DNA of 64,000 nt, from positions 1-64,000 of the forward strand of contig CALMVQ010000060.1 of assembly GCA_937873135.1 (NCBI GenBank), in the 5' to 3' direction. This DNA comes from an uncultured Scytonema sp. (GTDB lineage Bacteria > Cyanobacteriota > Cyanobacteriia > Cyanobacteriales > Nostocaceae). A model generated the notes under the pieces. The model saw only the letters and a list, made by a program, of their open reading frames with translations, ran no database searches and was not told the DNA's origin. Shown here one piece after another: positions 9,140-17,651 of the stretch. The position numbers and the translations under genes are program-made. The stretch's first letter is position 1. Each line of letters opens with the position of its first letter.

Positions 9140-9557
9140 TCTCTCAATATTCAGGAGTGCTGAGTGCTCCTGAAGGTTGTTTCAGGGATCTACTTTCGCC
9201 CAGTTCTTGCATGTCCCAGAGCAAAAATAGTGCAACCTTCTCTTCTACCTAACTCGACGCGTGTTGCCACCGACAGACCAATCAAACAAGGTTGCCCCAT
9301 TTTTGTTTCGTGTAAGACCCTTAACCATGGGTAGGTTTTTAAATCTTGTACTGATTACCTGATCGCATCACGGCAACTTAAAAGTTGCAACTAACTTTCA
9401 TCTCTGTGGTTTTAGCCTAGAGATGAAAGCATTTTTCTTATAAAGAAGAATTGCAGAATCTGCCGGATATAGTCTTCTACGCATACCTCCTTGAGGTAAA
9501 GAGGTGGCAGTGAATAGCAATCGCTTACCAAGGGTTTCCCTTTTGTTCCACTATCTC
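9140..9557. other. gene-free stretch with hairpins
   Basis: No convincing gene. Two stems are visible: gcaactt/aagttgc at 9373-9388 and an 11-bp perfect repeat ctttcatctct/agagatgaaag at 9395-9405 and 9419-9429. The second is followed by a T-rich run on the plus strand. This could be a relic of an element end or a terminator; I could not identify a transposase fragment. Confidence 0.4.
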
Positions 9558-9737
9558 TTAATCCCTTCCAATCCCATTCCCATTTTCTTCAGACATAATA
9601 GGTAACCCTCGAATGAGTTCCCGAATGACATCTGTTGCAGGTCTACCTGTCTGCAGGCAATATTTTTCTAGTTTTTCCGCTTCCTGGGTAGCCAAATTCA
9701 CAGTGATACGTTTTACAGCCCATTTCTTATTAGTCAT
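9558..9737 (-). CDS. 59-residue ribbon-helix-helix (CopG-like) protein
   Basis: A small gene that length-limited gene finding misses. The protein starts MTNKKWAVKRITVNLATQ, giving the beta strand of a ribbon-helix-helix DNA-binding fold. Two helices follow (EAEKLEKYCLQTG and PATDVIRELIRGLP), separated by GRPAT, the usual RHH turn. A short polar tail (MSEENGNGIGRD) ends it. RHH proteins of this size bind DNA as dimers and often serve as antitoxins or autoregulators. No toxin-like ORF lies on either side, so this looks like a solitary regulator of the kind common in cyanobacteria. Assignment is from pattern only. Confidence 0.82.
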   Translation of the reverse strand: MTNKKWAVKRITVNLATQEAEKLEKYCLQTGRPATDVIRELIRGLPIMSEENGNGIGRD

Positions 9738-11850
9738 TTTTTATGCTATCTGCTGTGTATTAACATCATAAAATAATCTAACTTCAAAGATGAGTAAGAA
9801 GGATTAGATTATCAGAGTTTTTGTCACGAAACAAGCGATGCTATTAACACTGAAACTTCTTTGTTTGTCAAAGTATTCATTTTTCAATAGAACATCATCT
9901 TGATAATCTAACAATTAGTCTTGTGACAGCCAAACTAGCGCACACTTTGTGTCGCTAAACATAATCAATCTAAAGACAGCATGTATCCAAAACAACTATG
10001 AAATTTTACTCATTTCTTGAAGCTACCTACTGTTAAATAAATAACTATTTTCCAAATTGGTAGTCCTCACAAGTAATGAATATTAACTAGCACGTGCTTT
10101 TCAGGCACTTACCAATAAATCTCCAGTCGGATGTGTGAATACAGGAGCTTGAACAAGTGGCAAAGGGTTGTCTGCTTAATTAGGAAATTACCCTCTATCA
10201 TTGTTATCACTACCAAAGATAGATGACACATTATAGTTTGTTGTGATTCGATCCTTGATTTCCTGTCGTTCTCCTTCAATGTTTTAGTTGAGGTAAACTA
10301 TGCAAAAATGAGAAACCTGTTAGAGTTTTATGGTTTTCAGTAACTTGGTTTTATCCAATCTCTTGAGTTTGGATACCAAAATATCTCTATAGATTTTTGT
10401 TTTTCCAAGTAAATTTTGTGGACGGTTATCCCATTTTTTATATGAATAATGAAGTGGTTATTTTCTCTCCTTATACTTATAACACTATCAATGGATTTGT
10501 TATCACTACAGATTTTGCATTTATCTGAGGATAAAAATAGTTTTGAGATCATTAATTAGCTATTTTTTTATCATACTCTCTACTTATTTATAAAATAAGT
10601 TTGAAACTTTTGCCAAATAATTCCTTTTAAGTAAGAATTAATAATGCTTGACTTCCAGCTTCTTTATCAACCTTATCATTGATTTTTTTATTGTATATTG
10701 AAACTGCTTGATTTTTTATCCTTTAACCAATCTTTATTCAAATCAAGACTATCAAAAGTAATTTGTTTTTTTATAATATTTTTATGAAGTAAACAGTCAA
10801 ATATAAATGTTTAAGTTAAGTATATGAAAATTAAACAAATAGATATGATGAAAAATTAGTACTCTTAAAGTCGGTAAGAATTTGATGAAGAAGAATTTCC
10901 TTATTTAGAAAAATACACTGTTGACTTAAAGTCTGACTACAGCAGTTTGATCGTTCCATAAAAATAAATGCCTAGGCGTTATACTTAGTATCTGCGTCTT
11001 AGTTGCAATGTTTACCAATACGCCTAGGCATTTAACGCTTTTCTATGACTGACTTTGGAGAGAGAATGTAGCGATTCTCAATTACTCGTGCCCTGTCCCA
11101 AACTTGGGAGAGGGATACCCGTTAAGATCGGTGAGGGCATTATGTATGTGACTTAAACGAGAAGCGCTATAATTGGAGTCTAGACTAATTTTGCCGATAA
11201 AACCTCGAAACCCTTATCCAGATAGACTTTTCTATATTATATGCTTTTTATGATTCCGAAGTCTAAAATGCTTGCTAGACAACGGCTGTAGCCTGAAAAT
11301 TCGGATATTGAGGTGACTTCCAGTCACACCTACACACACAAAGTCTACAAGGCAAAGACTAACGTAAAAATAGGACCTCACATTTAATAGAAGCGAAAGT
11401 ATTAAAAGAGCGTTAAGTAAGTTGCGATGATGGTATGCCTTTGTTCACAGAACCTCATAAATAAAGTAGGCGTGCTTTTTAGCGATTCCCGCTCAATGAC
11501 CCCAAACTACTACCTATTTATGATTTTTTCGCGCCAACCTGGTTAGTTGCGAGCGCCGAGTTTCTAATTCACGAATGATTTAAAAGCCCTATATAGATGC
11601 TTCATAAATAATAGATAAAGTATAATTAGATCTAAAATAATTAAGTTAGTAAAAAGTCTATAGCAATTGATTTGTAAAGTTTGTAATGTCAAATCTGCTG
11701 TACCATCCAGTCTGTAAGGGGTAAATACTTTCCATGATCTGCTCAAAGCTCAGTTAAGCAGTACCCCATAAGATGAGTATCGGCTGTTTTTTACGCTACT
11801 CTACCCATCATTAGCCCATAGAATTATATTTATGGTTATAATCTAAGTAA
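9738..11850. other. 2.1-kb AT-rich gene desert
   Basis: No reading frame with recognisable protein features. The DNA is visibly more AT-rich than the flanks between about 10,300 and 10,900. It holds one MITE-like element (10956-11034) and a degenerate frame with two in-frame stops (10101-10283, minus). It also holds a tcccaa/ttggga stem near 11100 of the dispersed-repeat type. A non-coding RNA could hide here, but I saw no diagnostic motif. Confidence 0.5.
10956..11034. mobile_element. MITE-like element, copy A
   Basis: Begins ccataaaaataaat (10956-10969), the same left end as copies B and C. An internal perfect 15-bp inverted repeat (10965-10979 and 11020-11034, core cctaggcg) encloses 40 bp. 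It has no coding capacity. The core differs from copies B and C, so this may be a divergent family member. Confidence 0.55.
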
Positions 11851-13485
11851 TTATTCAAGTTGCAGTTGAGACATCAGTTGAAGAGTACCGAGTCCTAAAT
11901 CTTTAGGTGAAATGGATTGAGCTTCAAACACAGCCATCATATCTCTTAACTGGGGATTGCCACGGGAAGTTCCTGTTAGCCCTTTAGCTACGATTAAACC
12001 ACAGTATCCTTTGGTATTTTTACACCGTTGATTCCATTTTTTCCGAGCTTCTACGTGTGTTGGGTCATCATCTTCAAATTCACCAAATAAAAACAATTCC
12101 CCATTTTCAGTTTGCAACAAACCCAAGTCGTAGTGCTTGCGCTCATCTGGATCTGCTCCTGGATTAAAGCAAATTGCTTTTATTCCTCCAGCTTTTTCAA
12201 TATTTTCGATCACAGACTTTGCCTTGGGACGGGAAGTTTGAATTAAAATCACAGGTAAACCTTCACCAGTTTGTCTAATTTCTCCTGCTTTATGGTAGTT
12301 AACTTGCTTATGCAAGTACTCCAACATTTCCCAAGAGACTACGCCTAAGCTGAGGAAAGAATCTTCTGGTATCAAGTCATCTCGCAAAGACTGAAACGTT
12401 GATTCTGATTCTTCCTCTGGAATGTCGAAGTCTGCCATTTCCTCTAATTCTGCTGTTAACTCGGGCAGAGTAGAGACAGTGACGGAAACAGATTTAGTTG
12501 GTTCATTTGATTGAGGCAGCGAAATGCGATAACGACGACTGAGTCGGGGAAGAGTATCCTCACTCATCTGGCGACGATGATCGCGAATAAAGCGGCAAAG
12601 ACTTTCTAAGGCGACAAAAACGACAAGTGCTTCTTCGTCATACAAAACAGATCGCAGCCCTTCTAAAGGATGGATATTGCCAAAAGTAGGGTCAATTTCT
12701 GATAACGGCAAATCCGATAAGTCTAGTTCCCCAAAGTCGTCGTCATCTTCATCAATATCTTCAGTATGCTCAAAGGTAAGAAACAGACAATCTTGCTTGA
12801 GAAAAGCCTCTTCCAAACGCCCTTGTGATTCCTCATCTCTTAGAACTGATGCTCGAAACTGTCTTAAGGACTCGGACGAACGATAAAATAAGACCCCATA
12901 CTCCATTCCCAGCATCCCCACGATCGAGGCATAAAGTGTACCAACATCCCACTTGTTAATCTCTATTGACAAGATTTGCTGTTCCTCTAACAATTGCCAA
13001 GGAGCTGCTTGCCAAATTGCAAATGCCTTATCGTGCAAAGCTTGTGCATATTGCGGAGGTAAATCGGGAACTTGGCTATCTAAGATTTCAGTAAATCCAC
13101 GAAATAGCTCGTCAATCAAAGGCAATTCTGGTGCATAGTCAATTCCAATGTCCAAATCTTGCAGCACTCCGCGCAGATAAAATTGGATCTCTCTGTCCCT
13201 AACCACAATTCTTTGAGGCCGAGCTGGTTTGGCTGGACTGTGGGGATGTTCGATTGCTCGCATTAAGGTGCGAACAATCGCCTCCGGACCGGTTTCTGGT
13301 GCTACTACGTCCATTCCCCGAACAATCCCTTGTGAGCCATCCACCCACAGAATACATTCGCCCTTTGCCTCTGAGTCCTCGGCTTGGGTTTGTGATGACA
13401 ATGGACGGCGATCGCCCTCCCACACAGAAGGAATTTGGGTTAATTTCTTCAACCGACGGCTGGTAGAGCGATTAAAACTTGTCAT
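11851..13485 (-). CDS. conserved acidic cyanobacterial protein (possibly DUF6930)
   Basis: A 544-residue soluble protein with no signal peptide or membrane segment. The N-terminal third contains LWVDGSQGIVRGMDVVAPETGPEAIVR, a pattern I associate with a cyanobacterial domain of unknown function, perhaps DUF6930. An acidic stretch EDIDEDDDDFGELDLSDLPLSEID follows near residue 250. Further acidic residues (DFDIPEEESE) separate it from a C-terminal domain with SFLSLGVVSWEMLEYLHKQ. No catalytic motif is obvious. It stands alone after the gene desert. Function unknown. Confidence 0.75.
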   Translation of the reverse strand: MTSFNRSTSRRLKKLTQIPSVWEGDRRPLSSQTQAEDSEAKGECILWVDGSQGIVRGMDVVAPETGPEAIVRTLMRAIEHPHSPAKPARPQRIVVRDREIQFYLRGVLQDLDIGIDYAPELPLIDELFRGFTEILDSQVPDLPPQYAQALHDKAFAIWQAAPWQLLEEQQILSIEINKWDVGTLYASIVGMLGMEYGVLFYRSSESLRQFRASVLRDEESQGRLEEAFLKQDCLFLTFEHTEDIDEDDDDFGELDLSDLPLSEIDPTFGNIHPLEGLRSVLYDEEALVVFVALESLCRFIRDHRRQMSEDTLPRLSRRYRISLPQSNEPTKSVSVTVSTLPELTAELEEMADFDIPEEESESTFQSLRDDLIPEDSFLSLGVVSWEMLEYLHKQVNYHKAGEIRQTGEGLPVILIQTSRPKAKSVIENIEKAGGIKAICFNPGADPDERKHYDLGLLQTENGELFLFGEFEDDDPTHVEARKKWNQRCKNTKGYCGLIVAKGLTGTSRGNPQLRDMMAVFEAQSISPKDLGLGTLQLMSQLQLE

Positions 13486-13819
13486 AGAGTAAATTAATCA
13501 AAAGAAGCTATTTTTATGAAGTATCATGCTTGGGTTGAGGCTAGTCTTGGATGAAAGCTCCCGGCTACTAGTAAGAGCGCGAGCGCGGATTTGGTTGGCA
13601 TATGGGATTTAAACTCTAGAAATACTGAATCTCTCAATTCTAGAATAAAAATCTTTGTGTGCTTTCGCCCGACTCTTTACAATTTGGCCTAGAGCGGCAT
13701 TTATATCGCTAGAATATATGTAAAAACTTTTGGAGTAATTTGGGCAATTGAGACCTTTTAATGAGAAACCTTATCTCTACACTCTCATATTTAGAATAAC
13801 TTAGGAGACCAAAAAGCAG
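13486..13819. other. divergent promoter region upstream of sufA-like gene
   Basis: A gene-free 334 bp between the leftward conserved protein and the rightward Fe-S carrier. I looked for the CAAC-N6-GTTG pattern seen at sufB/sufR and did not find it here. A TAGGAGA motif at 13802-13808 is the ribosome-binding site of the downstream gene. Confidence 0.4.
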
Positions 13820-14182
13820 ATGACACAAGCACAAGCAACTCAATCTCAACAAAAAGGAATTCAGTTGAGCACCTCCGCTCTGCGACAGGTGAAATTCTTG
13901 CAAGATAAGCAAGGTACAGATTTATGCTTACGGGTTGGAGTGCGTCAAGGTGGTTGTTCCGGGATGTCTTACTTGATGGATTTTGAAGATCCAGGTAAAA
14001 TTACCCCTCATGATGATGTTTTTGACTACGATGGCTTCAAAATTGTTTGCGATCGTAAGAGCTTGTTATATCTTTATGGCTTAATGCTAGATTATAGCGA
14101 TGCTATGATTGGCGGTGGCTTTCAATTTACTAACCCTAACGCCTCTCAAACCTGTGGTTGCGGTAAATCATTTGGTGTCTAA
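13820..14182 (+). CDS. sufA: A-type Fe-S cluster carrier (SufA/IscA/HesB family)
   Basis: Transfers Fe-S clusters from the Suf scaffold to target proteins. The 120-residue protein has the three conserved cysteines: Cys46 in GGCSGMSY and Cys112/Cys114 in the TCGCGKSF tail. The central [13 protein letters not shown] is family-typical. The ATG at 13820 follows a TAGGAGA motif. It lies 11 kb from the suf operon, as is common in cyanobacteria where sufA is unlinked. A TPR protein follows in the same direction. The sufA versus iscA name is not fully secure, as both paralogs exist in cyanobacteria. Confidence 0.92.
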   Translation: MTQAQATQSQQKGIQLSTSALRQVKFLQDKQGTDLCLRVGVRQGGCSGMSYLMDFEDPGKITPHDDVFDYDGFKIVCDRKSLLYLYGLMLDYSDAMIGGGFQFTNPNASQTCGCGKSFGV

Positions 14183-14260
14183 TATTGTCCTTTGTCATTT
14201 GTCGTTGTCTAATGATAAAGGACTAATGACGAATGATCAATGACTCATAACGAATTGGCT

Positions 14261-14683
14261 ATGACTCAAACAGTCGAATCCCTGTTTGATACAGGTTTGG
14301 AACGATACAAGGCGGGAGAAGCACCTTCAGAGTTGATCCCCTTATTTAAAGAAGTATGTGATCGCGCTCCCAAAAGCAGTCCGGCTTGGACTTGTTTAGC
14401 ATGGTTGTACCTGCTTGATGATAAACCAAGCTTTGCTCATAAGGCGGCACAAAAAGCAGTCAAGTTAAATCCACAAGATCCACAAGCTAGGGTGAATCTT
14501 GCTGTAGCAATGCTGGAAACAGGTCAAAAAGGTTTACGGCAACATGTTGACTTTGCACAACAGCTAATATTTGTTAACTCTGAATGGCAGGAGGAAGTCA
14601 AAAATAGCATTGAAGAAGGTTTAAGCAGAAAACCAAATTGGTCAAGTCTGGCAAAAGTTAAAAGCTGGCTATTTGAAAAGTGA
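14261..14683 (+). CDS. small TPR protein downstream of sufA
   Basis: About 140 residues with two to three tetratricopeptide helices, for example AWTCLAWLYLLDDKPSFAHKAAQKAVKLNPQDPQARVNLAVAML. The N-terminal SLFDTGLERYKAGEAPSELIPLFKEV is another helical pair. No signal peptide is present, so it is probably a cytosolic scaffold. An alternative ATG at 14240 adds seven residues; neither start has a clear Shine-Dalgarno sequence. The 78-bp gap to sufA holds an imperfect inverted repeat (gtcctttgtcatt/aatgataaaggac). A functional link to Fe-S assembly is inference from proximity. Confidence 0.82.
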   Translation: MTQTVESLFDTGLERYKAGEAPSELIPLFKEVCDRAPKSSPAWTCLAWLYLLDDKPSFAHKAAQKAVKLNPQDPQARVNLAVAMLETGQKGLRQHVDFAQQLIFVNSEWQEEVKNSIEEGLSRKPNWSSLAKVKSWLFEK

Positions 14684-14936
14684 TGAGTGAGTTATCATTC
14701 TCTTTAATATACAAAGCATCATTGCTTCTGCTGATCTCTTCTCCTCATCCACCCGTACAGGAATGAGAAATAAAGGTCAATACAGTTTGCGTTAGTGCCG
14801 AACAGGTATTCAAAGAAGTTACGTGTGTAGAGATTATCTACTCTACACACAGGTAAGTTCACGTATCCTGGAAATGTATTGGAAATATCATCTTCATAAC
14901 TCTGCGCCTCTTGACCCCCTACTCAATCATCCCTTT

Positions 14937-15188
14937 ATGAAAGATAAACTATTAAGCTGGCTCAACTACGTTTTAGTAGCCGATGTATTCCTAGTTATCT
15001 TCGGCTTTGTATGGCTCGCGATCGCAGTCATCGGACGTCAGTCAGGATTGCCACTGGGTTTGGATTTATGGTACAAACTTTGGCAGCCTGTATTTACTCC
15101 GGCAATTACTATCCTTATTGTTGGTGCGATTACCAGTGGCATTTTGAGTTGGATTTCTCGGAAATTTCTGAACACTGGTAACGGTTAG
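14937..15188 (+). CDS. small two-helix membrane protein
   Basis: An approximately 83-residue protein starting MKDKLLSWLNYVLVAD. It has two hydrophobic segments (VLVADVFLVIFGFVWLAIAV and a second around ITILIVGAITSGILSW) and a short basic tail. The upstream in-frame ATG at 14823 would add 38 residues with no recognisable feature, so the internal ATG is preferred but not certain. Function unknown; small two-helix proteins like this are common in cyanobacterial membranes. Confidence 0.65.
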   Translation: MKDKLLSWLNYVLVADVFLVIFGFVWLAIAVIGRQSGLPLGLDLWYKLWQPVFTPAITILIVGAITSGILSWISRKFLNTGNG

Positions 15189-15215
15189 TAGTTGGTGACA
15201 AGTATAACTACTAAC
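15184..15215. terminator. possible bidirectional terminator
   Basis: A perfect 10-bp inverted repeat (gttagtagtt at 15184-15193, aactactaac at 15206-15215) lies between two convergent genes and overlaps the last codons of the upstream one. The stem is AT-rich with no clear U-tract, so a dispersed short repeat is an alternative. Confidence 0.4.
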
Positions 15216-15230
15216 TACTAATTGCTAACT

Positions 15231-16148
15231 TCATTTGAGAATTTGTTCAAGTGCTGGTTGCAGATGAGAATATTGATACTTAAAGCCAGTCGCTAAGGTT
15301 CGTTGGGGAAGGACTTGTTGACCTTCTAAAACGACCTTTGCACCGTCTCCCAAAAGAGCCTCCATTGCAAAAGCAGGGACAGGTAACCAGGAAGGACGAT
15401 TCATAACTTGTCCCATTGTTTTGCTCAATTCTGTCATGCGGACTGGGTGTGGGGCAGTAGCGTTGTAGATTCCTTGCATTTCCGGCTTAGTTAAAGCAAG
15501 GATTATCAAATTAACGACATCATCTAAGTGAATCCACGAAAACCACTGTTGACCGCTACCAATAGGACCACCTGCAAAGAGTTTGAAAGGTGTAATCATT
15601 TTTCCTAGGGCACCACCCATCCCTAAAACTATGCCAAATCGCAGAATAATCAGTCGGACACCAACATCTGTAACTTTTTGGGCTTCAGCTTCCCAACTCT
15701 GGCAGACTTGAGCAAGAAAATCTTGGCCTGCTAGACTCTTTTCATCAAAGACTGCTGTTTCGCTTGTACCGTAGTAACCAATAGCTGAGGCGTTAACCAA
15801 CACATTTGGTTTGGGGTTGGCGTTAAGTATTGCTTCGACAATTTTTTGGGTACCTAACTTACGGCTGTTGAGAATTTCCTGCTTGCGTTCTGGTGTCCAA
15901 CGTCCTTCGCCAATAGGTTCTCCTGCAAGATTGACAACACCTTCACATGTAGCAAGTTGATGCCAAAAACTAGGTTCATTCTGTGTATAAGCAGCAATTT
16001 CCACATTGGGAAAAGCTGTAGATGGAAAAATCTTTTGGGCAAAAGCAGTATTACGAGTCAATACCAGCACTTTCATACCCTCCCCTTGGAGTCGTTCTAC
16101 CAAACGACTACCGACAAATCCTGTTGCACCAGTAATTGCTACTTTCAT
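15231..16148 (-). CDS. TIGR01777-type NAD(P)-dependent epimerase-like protein
   Basis: A 305-residue extended short-chain dehydrogenase fold protein of the SDR39U1/YfcH group. The Rossmann glycine motif is ITGATGFVGSRLVERL. The family stretch CEGVVNLAGEPIGEGRWTPERKQEI follows, and NASAIGYYG contains the conserved tyrosines. The C-terminal half includes SWIHLDDVV and NATAPHPVRM, both typical of TIGR01777. The substrate of the family is not established. It is transcribed leftward as a single gene and converges on the two-helix membrane gene. Confidence 0.93.
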   Translation of the reverse strand: MKVAITGATGFVGSRLVERLQGEGMKVLVLTRNTAFAQKIFPSTAFPNVEIAAYTQNEPSFWHQLATCEGVVNLAGEPIGEGRWTPERKQEILNSRKLGTQKIVEAILNANPKPNVLVNASAIGYYGTSETAVFDEKSLAGQDFLAQVCQSWEAEAQKVTDVGVRLIILRFGIVLGMGGALGKMITPFKLFAGGPIGSGQQWFSWIHLDDVVNLIILALTKPEMQGIYNATAPHPVRMTELSKTMGQVMNRPSWLPVPAFAMEALLGDGAKVVLEGQQVLPQRTLATGFKYQYSHLQPALEQILK

Positions 16149-16288
16149 GTTTCTCAGTTAGGTAACCACTGCCTTCAGTCGTCAAATTTTTCTTTGTTCG
16201 GCAGAATCTAGATAATAAGTAAACTATATTTAGTCTACTTCGTAAACTATTATAGGATGGACGGAGTGTTGCAAGACTTGGGGCTATT

Positions 16289-16636
16289 ATGGCTCGTTAT
16301 ACATGTTCATTTATTATTTCTGTTCCAATTAACGATCTCCAACCGTTACTTGTAGAACTTCTGCAAGACTGTAATTTGGATGTTCAGTACTACACACCCG
16401 ATTACATTATGGCGCGAGAGATTCCCGGTAATGTTTCCTTTTCCAAATTGGTGACAGTGGAAGCGCTTATAGATAAAAGTACAGCCACTGACACAGGAAC
16501 TCGAATGAGTATTGTCATTAAAAATGATGAATTGCCGCTCCAGCTGCAAAACCACTGTCAACAAATGTTTGAATTTATTAAACAGGCGATTGAAGATTGC
16601 CGCTATTGGCATCTGATTGAAAGTCTTGCAGGATAG
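16289..16636 (+). CDS. conserved hypothetical protein, 115 residues
   Basis: A soluble alpha/beta-looking protein starting MARYTCSFIISVPINDLQ. No signal peptide, metal-binding cluster or catalytic motif is visible. The C-terminal half is helical (LQNHCQQMFEFIKQAIEDCRYWHLIESLAG). I do not recognise the family. The gene is flanked by leftward genes on both sides and so has its own promoter. Codon use and GCG-rich motifs resemble neighbours. Confidence 0.65.
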   Translation: MARYTCSFIISVPINDLQPLLVELLQDCNLDVQYYTPDYIMAREIPGNVSFSKLVTVEALIDKSTATDTGTRMSIVIKNDELPLQLQNHCQQMFEFIKQAIEDCRYWHLIESLAG

Positions 16637-16772
16637 TGGTGCCCAAAAGAAAGCTTTATGAATCAAGAGCGCGATCGCACTCGTGTTCGGATGTGAAGAT
16701 TTTTATCCACCGTGCCTCCTTGTCGGATGGCGCGACTCCTACTTAGTAGAAATCGCTCTCATCTGTCAAGTT

Positions 16773-17273
16773 TCAGTCTTCAATATCCTCGGTCATGCCA
16801 GGGTTAATTAGTGTAATATCATACTCGCTCGAATCTGTCTGCCCCGGTCGCATAGTATCTCGTAGTAAATAATAAATGGCACGCACTTGAGGACCAAAAA
16901 TAATTTCGTCTTCGTTCTTCAGATCGTGAGAACCCATCTTACGTCCCTTGATCATTAGACCATTGGCACTCGGCTTACCTTTTTCATCACCATCGAGAAT
17001 TCGATAATAATACCTATGGCTACTACCGTCTCGGATCTGCCTGACTAGTGTGGCGTGGCGACGCGAAACAAACTGCGAAATTAAACGGATATCGCAGTCA
17101 CGATCTCTACCAATTGAGTACATTGAGCGATCAAGAGGAAATTCTTTGCGTCCTTGCTCGTCTTCTATTATTAACAGATGGGTTTCATTAATTTGTGCTG
17201 CCATTGACAAATCATTGCTACAATCTTTGGAACTTTTGTTAATCAAAATTTTTTGATTATTGTTTGCTGTCAT
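16773..17273 (-). CDS. FHA-domain protein
   Basis: A 166-residue protein with one forkhead-associated domain, which binds phosphothreonine peptides. The core is YSIGRDRDCDIRLISQFVSRRHATLV, with the Gly-Arg, Ser and His residues of the phosphopeptide pocket. A variable loop with NGLMIKGRKMGSHDLKNEDEIIFG follows. The C-terminal tail is acidic and may be regulatory. Partners are unknown; a Ser/Thr kinase gene lies 25 kb away in this window. The ATG at 17273 is the longest frame; a second Met at about residue 24 (MAAQINETHL) is an alternative start. Confidence 0.9.
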   Translation of the reverse strand: MTANNNQKILINKSSKDCSNDLSMAAQINETHLLIIEDEQGRKEFPLDRSMYSIGRDRDCDIRLISQFVSRRHATLVRQIRDGSSHRYYYRILDGDEKGKPSANGLMIKGRKMGSHDLKNEDEIIFGPQVRAIYYLLRDTMRPGQTDSSEYDITLINPGMTEDIED

Positions 17274-17651
17274 TCTCTAACTTAAAGTCTATGATGCTGA
17301 TATAAATTGGTAAACATTTAATTTACTTATCTATAAGAGTGAGAAGTCAGAACAGTGTCTTCCATCTCCCTTGAGTTTTGAAGAGACAGCACTGTGGGCG
17401 GCTTTCCCGACTTGAAGCCAGGAGTTTTCAAAGATTAGAACCCCTGCATGATTTATCCGGTAGATTGTCAACAGGAAGACTTTTTTGCTCCCTAATGTTT
17501 AAATTCAAGAGCTTCTGACTGTTTTCCCGAAAAAGAAGTGCCTTGGCGAGAAATTTAGTTCGTATAAAATAACTCGCTTAGCACTTAGCACTATTTTGAT
17601 AAGTTTCGTAATAGCTAACTACCGACCTAGTGTAACCTGAGTTTGAGAAAA
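17274..17651. other. gene-free gap
   Basis: No supported gene. The DNA includes a segment gtgggcggctttcccgacttgaag and imperfect inverted repeats around 17350-17400 of the dispersed-repeat type. This gap holds the promoter of the FHA gene and the 3' end of the copper ATPase. Confidence 0.4.

Noticed and set aside
9140-9557. Possible insertion-sequence relic with hairpin ends
   Set aside because: Stems are present, but no transposase-like reading frame could be found between them.
10337-10552. 71-codon frame in the AT-rich desert (minus strand)
   Set aside because: No ribosome site, no domain-like pattern, and composition matches the surrounding non-coding DNA.
11564-11746. 60-codon frame upstream of the conserved acidic protein gene's 3' end
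   Set aside because: Leu/Ile-rich from AT-rich DNA, no supporting start or motif.
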